Source: Chara braunii
Taxonomy: Eukaryota > Streptophyta > Charophyceae > Charales > Characeae
Length of the DNA: 22,681 nt
Assembly (NCBI GenBank): GCA_003427395.1
Contig: BFEA01000217.1
Coordinates: 47,336-70,016, forward strand
Direction of reading: 5' to 3'
Both the position numbers and the translations under genes were made by a program. Shown here in pieces: positions 8,723-17,928 of this stretch. Positions within the stretch are counted from its first letter, which is position 1; each line of letters begins with the position of its first letter. The notes below the pieces were generated by a model. That model searched no databases. It saw only the letters and a list, made by a program, of their open reading frames with translations, and was not told the DNA's origin.

Positions 8723-8857
8723 CCTGCAAAGGTATAACACTCACATCATCTGGCCGGGAGCCAGCAACCTGTGAAGCTGCAACACTTACATCACGTGCCT
8801 GAAAGCCAACAACCTGCAAATTTACAACACCCACATCATGTGACCACATCGCAATTA
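8723..8857. repeat. three 45-bp tandem units
   Basis: CCTG(C/T)(A/G)AA anchors lie at 8723, 8768 and 8813, exactly 45 bp apart. The units share an ACACTCACATCATCTG-like block. The third unit overlaps the last codons of the hAT transposase pseudogene (stop at 8836, minus strand). hAT elements commonly carry subterminal repeats that bind transposase, so these could mark its 3' subterminal region. No terminal inverted repeat was identified to confirm this. Confidence 0.75.
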
Positions 8858-11038
8858 GTGCGAAGAAAAAAGACGTCATCCACCACGGACGGACTAAGCT
8901 GGTTTTTTTTCTTCGTGACAGTGTTTCCCGCGTCCGAGAAATTGCACTCGCTCTTGGAACTGGATGCAGGAACACAGGACTGCATGAGCAGCACGGACCA
9001 TGATCGGTAGTGGTGGGAGCAACAATTGGTCCTCTGCGTTCTTTGCGACGGTCCCTTTCGCCTTCCACCACACAAGGATGTCAAACTTTTTCTTCTCTTC
9101 TTTTGTCAGTTTCAAGCCGAAGTAGAACTCCAGCTCCTTTCTTATGCGTTGTGCGAGTGTCAATGGCCTCATACGAGCGATGGGCAAGTCCTCCTCCTCA
9201 TCCTCGTCTGTACTACACAACGTTAGCTCGTCGGGGACCTCTCTCGCGGACATTTTCTTCCTGCGCTTCAGTGGCCGCCTCCCTTCTGCTGCTGCGGGTT
9301 CTTCGCTTGCCTCTGCACTTGTGTCTTTCACACTGTGCATAATCTCTTGCAAACAACTTTTTCCTCGCTCAACCTAAGTTTTCAACAACCCGAAATGATC
9401 CAACATGTCCTTCTGTCGAGGGTCCAGCAAAGTTGCAGCAATGTGGAGATCATCTAAGATCTATTTCTCCTGCAGCACATCCTTGGTCAACATCTTCACG
9501 GCTATGATGTCGTCTGAGTCTGACGGGATGGTGAACTTCTTACCATCAACGTCCTCGCCGTTGTATGGCTCATTACGCGGTTTGCAGTACTCCAAGAGAG
9601 CACTGCGCTCGAATGCGACAAGGTGCAATGTCGGTTCCAAATATTTCTCCAACGCAAGGGTGACAGTCTGGAACCGTTTCAAGAACCGTGCCAGCTGTGC
9701 AAGCGAGTTCTTGTCAATTCGTCTGATGAGAAACTATTTGTTCGCCTGCCGATTTGTGTTGGCAAGTCTTGCGAGGACAGTTGTCACATCATCATAACTA
9801 TCCAGAATGTTATTCAGGGAAATCAGGAATGAATTCCACCGTGTTGCATTCTCCTACTTCAGTGTTTTGCTCAAACAGTTTTACAGCTTGGCTTGTTTGA
9901 AATACCGCACCAACTCCTTGGAGTTGTCGATCATTTCAAACAGGTGTGGTGCATATTTATGATGCTTATAAAACGGCGCGGAGCGAACTCCATTTGTTGT
10001 GGTTGTCGTTTTGTTGAACACTGTTGTCAAGACGGTCGCGATTTTATGGTCTGAGCACGTCATTCACTTGTAAACTTTTCGGATCCCTTCTGCTGCAACC
10101 ATGTTCGACCCACTATCTGTGCACACCACACATTTATCAGCATTTGTGCAACCGAATTCTTGAAGGCACTCTTGGAATGCCTTGAGAACGGCTGGTCCGG
10201 TGTGTGAATCCTCGCGAAACGCTCCTACCTGCAAATTGCGCGCATGCAATTTAAACGTGACGTCGATGTAATGCATGGTGATGGAAATAAATGAGTTTTT
10301 GTTAACCTCGTCTGTCCACATGTCCGTTGTAAAACCTGCATGCGCACCGTTATTGAAATGGTCCTTCACCATTTCTTTCACCTTCTCACGAACGGACGAG
10401 GGTGTCCCAACAACATGACGTTTGAAAGTGTTGGGGACCGGCATGACCTTTCCCATGTGCATGGCCTTGCCCACAGCTACGCCCATGTCGTACGCTTTCT
10501 GTATAACTTCTAAAAAGCCCTGGTTGCCTACCACGTTGAAGGGGCGCAAGTCTTCGCAGCACCACATGACGGCCTTCTTGGCCATCCTGTTTTTTTGAGC
10601 CGTTGAGGGCTCGACAGAAGTGACAAAGAGGCGCATGAGGCCTTCTCCTTCTGGCTCCTTGCGACAGTTGTGTTTTCGCAAAGTACTTGTCCCATGTGCA
10701 GAGTTGAACGCGTAGACTCTACAACAGCATTTGCATGTCACATATCCGTTGTTGTGCTCCTGTACATGGGCGTCATCAGCGGAATGGACATTGGCAAATG
10801 ATTTCCAGATCCCGGAAGTGTTTTCGTTCTCATCTAGTAAGATGAAAGGAGGGCTGGTTCCCCCTTTTTTAAGCGATGTCTGAACGACCACTATAAAATG
10901 TTTCATATCAGTGGTCGTCGCAGAAGAGCCTGCAGTCCCGGTGCTTTTGTTCTGCTCCACCGCCGCCGTTTTCTGTTTGGGGTCAGACTTATCTGAATCG
11001 TCTGATGACCCAAACCCCTCTTCCCGAGCAGGATCCAT
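8836..11038 (-). pseudogene. hAT-family transposase, decayed
   Basis: Read from the ATG at 11038, one reading frame of about 730 codons encodes a hAT (Ac/Tam3 superfamily) transposase, a nuclear DDE-type enzyme that cuts and pastes its own element. The N-terminus is acidic and Ser-rich. A BED-like zinc-binding region follows (CKCCCRVYAF ... LRKHNC). Then come the RNase H-fold motifs FTTDMWTDEVNKNSF with a candidate catalytic Asp and VVCTDSGSNM with the second, a TRWNSF motif, a LLDPRQK motif, and the C-terminal dimerisation region (FDILVWWK, then VPASSSKSECNFSDAG in a shifted frame, ending FFLRTN). In-frame stops lie at 10064, 9881, 9854, 9734, 9461 and 9374 (leftmost bases). A single-base frameshift near 8970 separates AAHAVL from VPASSS. 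A premature stop at 10064 sits where TGG (Trp) would be expected. No introns are needed. The element cannot make an active transposase as written. Confidence 0.9.
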
Positions 11039-11099
11039 CAACAAGTGGGTGGTTGTGGCTCTATGATGTGAATCACATCACCGTACCCCTCGCAAAGCT

Positions 11100-11212
11100 G
11101 AACGCTGAGCTGTTATAACAGGCCCAATTCCAATGGCACACCGCCGAGCTGTTATAATGCAGGCTCAAGTTCGAATCGAGATACTCAAAAAAAAAAAAAA
11201 AAAAAAAAAAAA
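11100..11212 (+). repeat. tRNA-like SINE candidate with A26 tail
   Basis: A perfect match to the RNA polymerase III B box (GTTCGAATC, 11169-11177) is followed 9 nt later by a 26-base A tail (11187-11212). Upstream, GGCCCAATTCCAATGG (from 11120) could be a diverged A box and D-arm. GAGCTG..TTATAATG..CAGGCTC (11146-11166) folds like an anticodon arm. The element is short and its 5' end is unclear. GAGCTGTTATAA also occurs at 11107-11118, 39 bp before the copy at 11146-11157. It lies just upstream of the hAT gene start, in opposite orientation. A chance B box next to a poly(A) is the main alternative. Confidence 0.45.
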
Positions 11213-11595
11213 GGAAATAATAGCAGCGTGGAACAAAAGACAGCGACAAAATCCACAAAGATTTGTCGCACCGAATCACTGATAAACCGATAACTTATTA
11301 ATTAATGAAAACGAATGTCTGGACCGAATCCAGAGCATCCCCGCCACCCTTGGCTTGATCCATTCTCACTAAGTATGCAACTTCAACACGTTCATTGTAA
11401 CCTGCACAATCAAAACAGCACATGCCATGCACATAGACAGTTGTTCTCAGCCCGTGCACTCTCAACCCCTCTCCTTCACTCTTTCCCCTCAATCCCCTGT
11501 GCTTAAGAACTGAACGCAAATTGCCCATGATGCAGCTCTGTATCGCTTCATTCACTTTCAGACACTTTCAGACGGTTGACTGCCACGTCCAACTA
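11213..11595. other. non-coding, nothing recognised
   Basis: Mostly C/T-rich on the plus strand, with a TTATTAATTAATGAAA stretch near 11295. The 85- and 63-codon frames are short and without motif. If the retrotransposon's primer-binding site is correctly placed at 11836, part of this segment would be its 5' LTR. Confidence 0.35.
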
Positions 11596-11685
11596 ACTTT
11601 CAGACAATCACCGTAGCATCGTGTCTCGGACCGCAATCACAACATAAGGAAACACTTTCAGACAATCACTGTAGCATCTTGTCTC
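11596..11685 (+). repeat. 58-bp direct repeat (ACTTTCAGACAATC)
   Basis: A 32-bp block starting ACTTTCAGACAATCAC occurs at 11596-11627 and 11654-11685 with two substitutions and a 58-bp period. Extra ACTTTCAGAC copies lie just upstream near 11556 and 11566. Reiterated short motifs upstream of gag are common in retroelement U3 regions; assignment to an LTR is inferred. Confidence 0.85.
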
Positions 11686-11835
11686 AACCCCTTGAATTGG
11701 AGAAGAGGACAACAGAAGAGGACCCTTCTGAGCAGAATCAGAAAAGAAAAAAAACACGGTTTGGAAAAAAAAAGAAAAAAAAAAAGAGGAGGAGAGCGGG
11801 GCTTGTAACGTCTACAACGACGGGATTCGACATTC

Positions 11836-11846
11836 TGGCGAGATGG
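11836..11846 (+). other. candidate primer-binding site
   Basis: TGGCGAGATGG follows ...TTCGACA and a TTC spacer. LTRs normally end in CA, and the primer-binding site begins with TGG (complement of the tRNA CCA end) a few bases later; plant Ty3/gypsy elements often show TTCTGGCG at this junction. Only the first six bases fit a familiar pattern, and no 3' LTR ending in the same sequence is found in the window. Confidence 0.3.
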
Positions 11847-12130
11847 AGGAGGAGGAGAAGGAGGAGGTCCCGGTGGAGGAGGAGGTCCCGATGGAGGAGG
11901 AGGAGGAGGTCCTGGCGATGGAAGAGGAGGAGGAGGAGGAGGAGGAGCAGGTCTTGATGGAGCAGGAGGAGGTCCCGACGATGGACGAGAAGGAGGAGGA
12001 GGAGGAGGAGGAGGTCCCGATGAGGAGGAGGAGGAGGAGGAGGTCCCGACAATGGAGGACGAGGAGGAGGAGGTCCCGATGGAGGAGGAGGTGGTTGTGG
12101 AGGAGGAGGTCCCGATAAAGGAGGAGGATT
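11842..12130 (+). repeat. GGA-rich minisatellite with GGTCCCGA spacers
   Basis: Blocks of 2-7 GGA triplets are separated by GGTCCCGA(T/C) about every 18-45 bases. Read in one frame it encodes Gly-rich sequence with GGP steps that changes to Glu-rich (EEEEVP) from about 12010. A second frame gives Glu-rich and a third Arg-rich protein. The Gly-to-Glu frame (codon phase of 11842) is open through 12240 and is the most likely coding one, as it continues into KAELAVYKTNSKTWD. Repeat-length changes probably shifted the frame here. Confidence 0.85.
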
Positions 12131-12713
12131 ATCCTAGGGAGGGAGATTCCTCTGAGTTAGACAGAGCAAAGGCAGAGCTCGCCGTGTACAAAACAAATTC
12201 GAAAACATGGGATTTGTGTCGGGTCCTGTTACTTATTTAGAGCAAATCGTGCCTAAACGATCCAATCCCAGCGCAATCACAGGGGTACCTGTTCCTGTGA
12301 TGACTACTCCCCCGCCTCTGATCGAAAGTCTTGCACGACCGAGCGAATCGACCACGTTACTAGAACTGATTAAAACATTAGTTACTTTGATACAGGAAAG
12401 CAAAAAGGAGCAGCACGAGCATAACGCTAGGATGGAGTCGATAATGAGATTGATGCGTCCCATTGCCGTAAGAGCTGCGCCGATACAGCCCGGATTGGCC
12501 CCGATCCCGGCGACAGGCGGGGCAGCAGGCAACCCGAATATCTGCTACACGTATCACCAGCCAGGACACATAGCCCGAGATTGTCCTCACCGGCCCGCGC
12601 AAGCCCGAATCGGGGGCGCATCGGTGGTTGTGGCACCAATCGCTAATGGGTCAGGTAGAGTAGGAACGATGTTGGAAGAAATAAGGAGGCGGGAGTGCGC
12701 TAGCCACGACTGA
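11842..12713 (+). pseudogene. gag with a CCHC zinc knuckle, frameshifted
   Basis: Gag forms the particle and binds element RNA. The first part is the low-complexity Gly/Glu segment; the frame then changes near 12210 and continues (GPVTYLEQIVPKRSNP ...) to a stop at 12713. A short helical Lys/Glu-rich region (LIQESKKEQHEHNARM) precedes an Ala/Pro linker and a single zinc knuckle at 12543-12584, CYTYHQPGHIARDC. The second cysteine of C-x2-C-x4-H-x4-C is Tyr (TAT at 12552-12554), so zinc binding is probably lost; one G-to-A change would explain it. The segment is shorter than typical Ty3/gypsy gag (often 300-500 residues), so 5' sequence may be missing. Confidence 0.75.
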
Positions 12714-13160
12714 CGAAGCGGCAGAACTTATCCCTCTGGACTAGTACGTGGCATTAGGATATCCGGGGTTAGGAATGATTGGGACTCTTAGACCCGCAAA
12801 CGAACAGCGAGAGGTGGCGGAATGGAGACCCTCTCCAGGAGAGATGGAGTCTGGAGGACCCACCTTCGTCACTGGGGAAATATACGTCCTAAATATCGTC
12901 CGCGCCCGAGACCATCGCATTCCCCTCCCAATTGGACATTTGTTATCCATCTCGGAACAGGCTAACGAGCGCATGTTGCAACACTGCAAGGCAGACAGAA
13001 AACGATTCGCCCTTGCTAGAACAACGAACACGAAAGGAAAAACCCCTATCCATGAGGACAACCCGAGCCCCACCAGCACTCGGATCCCATACGTCTGGGA
13101 TTAATACAAAAAGATGATCACTTTCTGCGGATCAGAGCGATTCCGTGAAAATCCGCCGAA
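12700..13160 (+). pseudogene. gag-protease linker, broken
   Basis: After the gag frame ends, a second frame carries TDEAAELIPLD, an in-frame TAG at about 12742, then VALGYPGLGMIG to ISEQANERMLQHCKADRK and a TAA at 13104. It continues past the TAA with GSERFRENPP up to a frameshift near 13160 that leads into protease. No known domain is recognisable. Its position suggests the spacer between nucleocapsid and protease. It overlaps no other credible gene. Confidence 0.55.
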
Positions 13161-13957
13161 TGTGACATCGAGGTTTGGGGAGTCACGTACAACTTGAACG
13201 CCATTATCGACTCAGGAGCCGCCGTCTTGGTTATTTCACTAAGAGTAGTAGAAAGAGCGGGGAGAGGAAAAATTTTGATCATGCTAACGGAAAAGGATCA
13301 TCTCGTCTCCGCGGATGAAGAGAAAATCAAGACAGTAGGACGAATGACCAACGTTGCTTTTCGATTGGGAAGGGTACATGCTCTGGGGATGTCGTGGGGT
13401 TGGATGTGAGCACGTGCGACGTTCTCTTGGGACTGTCCGCTCTCATGGCCCTACGGGTCAACCTAGATTTTGAAAGACGATCGATAGTCCTCCGAAATAC
13501 GGGAGGAAAACCATACGTCATCCCTATGAGATTGACTCTCAAAACTATGGCAGAAGTCACCAAAAAAACTTCCCTGACGCCCGGAGGGGTTCTCCGAATG
13601 ATCACCTGGAAGGAACTTGCGGAACGCAGCGCTCGCCGGCCAGAGGAGCCAGAACTCTCGAGCAGCACTGATGATAGCGATGAAGATGATTTAGTGATTC
13701 GGGATTTAGTGCAGCAACGCATCCACTATCCGACCCAACAAGCAACCACGAAAATGTTCAATCTCACGGAAAGGAACATCCAGAGAACACGTGCATTAAT
13801 TTTAGGCGAACCACTTGACAATGTGCAGATTTCCCGGATGACCGATTCTTTGGAACCCCATCGGACCTTATACGAGGGCACCACTCCACTTCTTGCGAGA
13901 TACAGGGATAAGCAAGTTTTTTGCGATATTACGGAGCTTCCTTGTTCCCTGTTATAA
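13161..13957 (+). pseudogene. retroviral-type aspartic protease and linker to RT
   Basis: The motif NAIIDSGAAVLVIS has the catalytic Asp in D-S-G (GAC at 13209-13211), the signature of retropepsins that cut gag-pol and act as dimers. The frame runs to about 13390, then shifts into DVSTCDVLLGLSALMALRVN, which corresponds to the conserved ILGxD/LLGL region before the C-terminal strand. After that come about 150 residues of linker, including an acidic stretch (STDDSDEDD). Another frameshift near 13945 leads into RT. The catalytic triplet is intact, but two frameshifts prevent a full protein. Confidence 0.8.
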
Positions 13958-15216
13958 GACTGCCGAGATTAGGGGCCGAGGCCGAGGCTTTGGAACCCCT
14001 TGCGCGTCGCGACACCGGACCTCACAATCTCGGGATCAAGATCGCAGAAAGACCCGTACGATGGCAGGATGTCCGCGACGGTGTAACCCCGGAGGAACAC
14101 GTGGCGATCCGAGAAGAAGATGCCCAAATGATGGCCACGGTGTTTTCTTGGCGATCGGACAATTCATTGATCTCCTCGCCCCCACCCAAAAACACTGGCG
14201 GAATCAACACGAAACAGATTACAATTCAAATACTAGGCCAATCCTATGAATTGCATGTGCCATATTACGTACCCGACAAGGTTCACCATCTAATTGCAAA
14301 AATTCTAAAGGAATATCAGGGAGCGATCAGTGTGACAGACACGGACATCAGACTATCACTAGTCATTCAACATGAGATTCAGACCGGAAACCATCCTCCG
14401 ATCCACTGCAAACCGTACAGGTATTCCCTCGTGGAACGAAAGACGGTCCTGCAAAGGATTAGGGAATTTGAAGCTAACAGATGGATTGAACCAGCCACTG
14501 GACCCTGGTCATTCCCCGTAGTCCTAGTGCCAATGAAAAACGGGTCGGTTCGCATTTGCATCGATTATCGCAAACTGAATGATATCATGATCAAGGATGT
14601 GTATCCCCTTCCCCGGATTGACGACTTGCTGGATGCGATTGGGTGTGCTAATTATTTTAGCAAGTTTAATATTCGTCACGGATTCCATCAGATCCTGGTT
14701 AAGGAGGAGGATCAGCCCAAGATGGCCTTCGTCCTGTTCGAATGCACCTGGCAGTGGGTTCGATGCCCAATGGGAATCTGCAACGCGCCGGCTACTTTTC
14801 AAAGAGCGATGAACGTAACATTTCAAAATTTCGTCAACAAGACCCGACTGACTCAAAGGATGATCAATTTCTGCGTCATTGTGTATATGGACGATAGTTT
14901 GGTCTACTTAGAGTCGTTCCATTGGCACGCACAACATATCGAGTGGACACTAGAAGCCTTACGAGACGTCGGATTCAAGATTGCGCTGGAAAAGAGTTCT
15001 TTCTTTCTTTCTGAGATCATCTCATTTCTGGGCTACGTGGTAACTCGGGGAGGCTTAAGGCCCGATTCGAGAAAAGTAGCGGTCGTTCGAGACGCCGCGA
15101 CTCCCACGTCGCTGACGCAAGTTCGAGCTTTCCTGGGGCTGGCTTCGTACTATCGACGATTTATCAACTTGAAGGGTTTCGCCGCTATCGCACAACCCCT
15201 AACGAACTTGTTGTGA
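13921..15216 (+). pseudogene. reverse transcriptase, catalytic Asp replaced
   Basis: About 430 codons are open and carry the Ty3/gypsy reverse transcriptase: VRICIDYRKLND (fingers), NYFSKFNIRHGFHQI (motif A), MGICNAPATFQRAM, the YMDD box at 14884-14895, FLGYVVTRGG and the thumb/connection RAFLGLASYYRRFI. The enzyme copies element RNA into DNA using three Asp. Motif A normally reads D at the N of KFNIRHG: here codon 14668-14670 is AAT (Asn), a single G-to-A change from GAT. YMDD keeps the other two Asp. Polymerase activity is therefore unlikely even though the frame is open. The N-terminal linker has an acidic/Arg-rich stretch, entered by frameshift from the protease frame. Confidence 0.93.
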
Positions 15217-15773
15217 AATGACTAACCCCTTAGTTGGAACGCGGAGTGGGAACGGACCTTCAACACTCTAAAGGAGGCCCTAGCTACGGCGCCTATTTTG
15301 ATTCGACCGGACCCGGCAAAGCAATTCATACTCATCACACATTAACAGAGCCTGAGGCAATCTCCGCTATCCTAGCGCAGAAGGGGAACGACGGCCACGA
15401 ACACGTCATCGAGTACGCATCCCGTACTGTACCGGACGAAAGGAAGAACGATTCGACTCCTCAAGGAGAATGCTACGTAGTGATTTGGGGAATTCAGCAC
15501 TTCCATCCGTATCTGTACGGGCATAAGTTTCTCCTCGTCACAGACCACGAGCCCTTGTTGGCTCTCAAAAGGCTCACTAATTACACGGGCATGATTGGAC
15601 GCTGGGCAGTACGGCTGCAAGAGTACGATTTCGACATCGTCCATCGGAAGACAGAGAGGCACGGGAACGCGGACGGATTGACACGACTGCACCACCCAGC
15701 AAAGGTGGCAAAAGGCGAGGAGATTACTCAGTGGAGAGAACCGGAGCCAGTCAGCGGGCCACGGTACAGATAG
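15217..15773 (+). pseudogene. RNase H domain, degraded start
   Basis: RNase H removes the RNA strand during reverse transcription. The region begins past two in-frame stops (TGA 15214-15216, TAA 15223-15225) with WNAEWERTFNTLKEALATAPIL, the usual connection helix. ILITH then marks the place of the first catalytic Asp, which is His here, followed by TAA and a frameshift near 15345. The second frame has EAISAILAQK, EYASRTVP, GECYVVIWGIQHFHPYL with the conserved Glu, LVTDHEPL with Asp, and RKTERHGNADGLTR with the last Asp. The fragment ends at TAG 15771-15773. In this frame the next segment (PHD-like) continues. Confidence 0.9.
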
Positions 15774-16259
15774 GTGACAGTCCTTCCTTGCAACAAGAAA
15801 TAGCACGTAGCGATGGGTGACGGAGGTAACTTTGGGGCTCGTTTTTCTCCTCTCTCATCTTCGTCTTTTTCCTCCCTTCCTAACAACTTTTGCTATTTTT
15901 GTGAGGCAATTTCGAGAGTCTACTCGGTCCCTATGCCACCGAGCGAGGAAAGCTATGTCGAATGCGTAGATTGTCGGCGATGTGTTTCCCGAGCCCATGG
16001 TTCTTGTATCCAGTACCGGAATACGGACAAACCTTGGTTATGTCCTTTGTGTCGCACTGACAAAATCCCAACGGAGGCTCGATTTCTCGAAGCCACGTCT
16101 GAAGGGCTAGAAAAGACCCGACGGTTTAGAAGGGCTGAAGTATGGACAGATGTTGTGTTGATAGCTACAATGGTCAGAAACCCTATCCGAGACTTCACAA
16201 AGGAGGACCGGAGACGGGCCAATAAGAGGACCAATATTCGCGACGGAGACGGGTCTTGA
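15774..16259 (+). pseudogene. PHD-type (C4HC3) zinc finger segment in pol
   Basis: This segment is in the same frame as RNase H, separated by stops at 15771 and about 15801; the open stretch runs from 15813. A Ser-rich lead is followed by the cysteine pattern C-x2-C (CYFC), 23 residues, C-x2-C (CRRC), x4, H, x2, C, then 11 residues and C-x2-C with Trp two residues before it (WLCPLC). This is the C4HC3 order and spacing of a PHD finger, a module of many chromatin proteins that reads histone H3 tails. All eight ligands and the Trp are present. The C-terminal part is basic (RRANKR). It replaces nothing: integrase has its own HHCC finger next. Ty3/gypsy pol does not normally carry a finger here. 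Role in target choice is inferred. Confidence 0.72.
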
Positions 16260-17399
16260 AGTCAGCCCACGAGGAAACTGCGGCCCATTTCGCCGTCTCG
16301 ATCACAGAGGCGGCGATTGATAAAAATGAGTGGTATCGGTCCAATATTCGCGACGATGTTAAGTTCATTGTCCGAAATTGCCTTGTATGCGTTGCTGACA
16401 AGGCGTCGATCCAGCCGCCTACGTCGATAGTGTGTACCGTAGTTGAACGACCATTCCAGAGGGTTAGTATGGATACCACCGATATTGTCGTGCCCCCTGA
16501 CCCTAATAGCTGCGAATATTCAATTCTACTGGTATTCGTAGACCATTTCTTGAAGTGGATCGAGGCCTATCCATTCAAGACGCGACAAGCGGCCGAAATC
16601 ACGCAATACTTCAACCGTTTTCTTGGGATGCACCAGGACACCGAGGAGATTCTGACGGACAATGGGGAAGAATTTAGAGGGGAAGTCTTGAGGAATCTAG
16701 TCCTACACGGTGTCTTTATTCGCAAGACTGCCCCTCACATGTCGCAGTCGAACGGACTGGTGGAAAACGCCAATCGAGTGATTAAGACCGCTTTGCGACA
16801 CAATATCGCGGAAAATGACACGAGGGCCTTGGCTCGATATCATGGACCATATCCTGGCTATCCACCGGGGGACACCCCACGAATCCACGGGTCTGACCCC
16901 CTTTCAGCTACGGACCAATAGCCTACCCTGTGTAGCCCTACCGAGCCTAAATGATGAGATAGCCCTTCCGCGACGGACCATTAGGGCGACGGTAAAGGAT
17001 AAGGCCCAGCGCCACCTATAACTGATGGAAAAGGTCCTCCCCAGATTGGCCCGAAAAAGACAGCGAATGACTGAAATGGCCCATAGGAGACAGGTCACGA
17101 GTTACGAGGCCCGGAATGGGAACACTGGGCCTCGGCCCCAGTATAAATTAGGGGACATCGTGCAGGTGAGGAAATATGCTCACCAAGGCAAGCTAGCGTC
17201 ACGATTCTTTGGGCGATTTCGCGTGGTTGAGCTCGGTCCCAATGGGGTGAACACGGTACGGCTTGCGTCGGAAGTGTCGGGAAATCGATCGGCTCACCCG
17301 ATCATTCGACACGTGTCCTACCTTCGTCTTCTCCCCTCTTCTTCTCTCCTCCATCATCTGCATCGTCCCTCCGCCAAGACAAGGACGACGACTCTCTAG
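16247..17399 (+). pseudogene. integrase with HHCC finger and GPY/F-like end
   Basis: Integrase inserts element DNA into the genome. The HHCC finger is intact (H-x5-H-x30-C-x2-C, from SAHEETAAH to NCLVC). The core shows MDTTDI with Asp 16472-16474, ILTDNGEEF with Asp 16658-16660 and SNGLVENANR with Glu 16763-16765. The last two are 34 residues apart by my count, against 35 in the classical DD35E. A frameshift near 16840 leads to WLDIMDHILAIHRGTPHESTG, a TAA at 17019 breaks the frame, and the C-terminus has KLGDIVQVRK and FFGRFRVVELGPNG, a GPY/F-like module with Pro changed to Arg. No chromodomain is visible after it. The last codons (to 17399) are low-complexity Ser/His/Arg. Confidence 0.92.
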
Positions 17400-17448
17400 A
17401 ATCCTCCTTTCTCTCTCAGCCATCGTCTTCGACTTCGCCGCCATCGCC

Positions 17449-17928
17449 ATGAGCTTTTCAACAGAGCAGGTGATCAGTGAGCGTCTAATTGTACCCGGGG
17501 GAGCCTTCTCGGCGATTCGACAAGTACGGCATCCTCGGTTGAGTCCAGATCTTCTTCGATTCGCGGCCTTCTTCAGCACGGCGGCCATCCACACAGCGGC
17601 GGAGTTCCAGTTCGGGCAGTCTGGGGTGGCACGGGTGTTGGCCGAGGTGTCAGCCTTTTTGCTTCTGTCTCCACCCGGTGAGAGCTACGTGTCGGTTATT
17701 GTCGTCTTTACATGCGACATCACGACGCTGCACCCAGCACGGCACACCGCCATCCTCCGACAACTGCGAGACTGGGCAGCACGCATCACGACTGAGTGGG
17801 TGCGACTATTGGCTCGACCACGTGATCGCGTCGTAACGACGAACGACATCGATCTTCAGCTTCGGGTCTCCTTCGCCGCGCCAGAGATCACCCTTCCTGT
17901 GCTTCGTCCCTTCGCTCGGCCTCAATGA
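17449..17928 (+). CDS. ORF-X, unknown accessory ORF of the retrotransposon
   Basis: A complete 159-codon frame begins at ATG 17449 (context GCCATGA, purine at -3) 50 bp after integrase ends and stops at 17926-17928. Visible features: MSFSTEQVISERLIVPGGAF, a hydrophobic/Ala-rich helix-like segment (LRFAAFFSTAAIHTAAEF), another (LAEVSAFLLLSPPG), an Arg/Trp-rich stretch (LRDWAARITTEWVRLL), and a Pro-rich end. There is no signal peptide, zinc finger or clear membrane anchor, so it does not look like an envelope. It is one of the few segments of the element still intact. I do not recognise the family. Its stop overlaps the start of ORF-Y, so translation may be coupled. Confidence 0.6.
   Translation: MSFSTEQVISERLIVPGGAFSAIRQVRHPRLSPDLLRFAAFFSTAAIHTAAEFQFGQSGVARVLAEVSAFLLLSPPGESYVSVIVVFTCDITTLHPARHTAILRQLRDWAARITTEWVRLLARPRDRVVTTNDIDLQLRVSFAAPEITLPVLRPFARPQ

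Noticed and set aside
11212-11835. 5' LTR of the Ty3/gypsy element matching 19486-20603
   Set aside because: I compared the TATA block, the microsatellite junction and the end of the putative LTR and found no shared sequence, so no LTR pair is claimed.
11738-12052. Pro/Leu/His-rich minus-strand ORF opposite the GGA repeat
   Set aside because: It is the complement of the GGA minisatellite and lies on the strand opposite gag.
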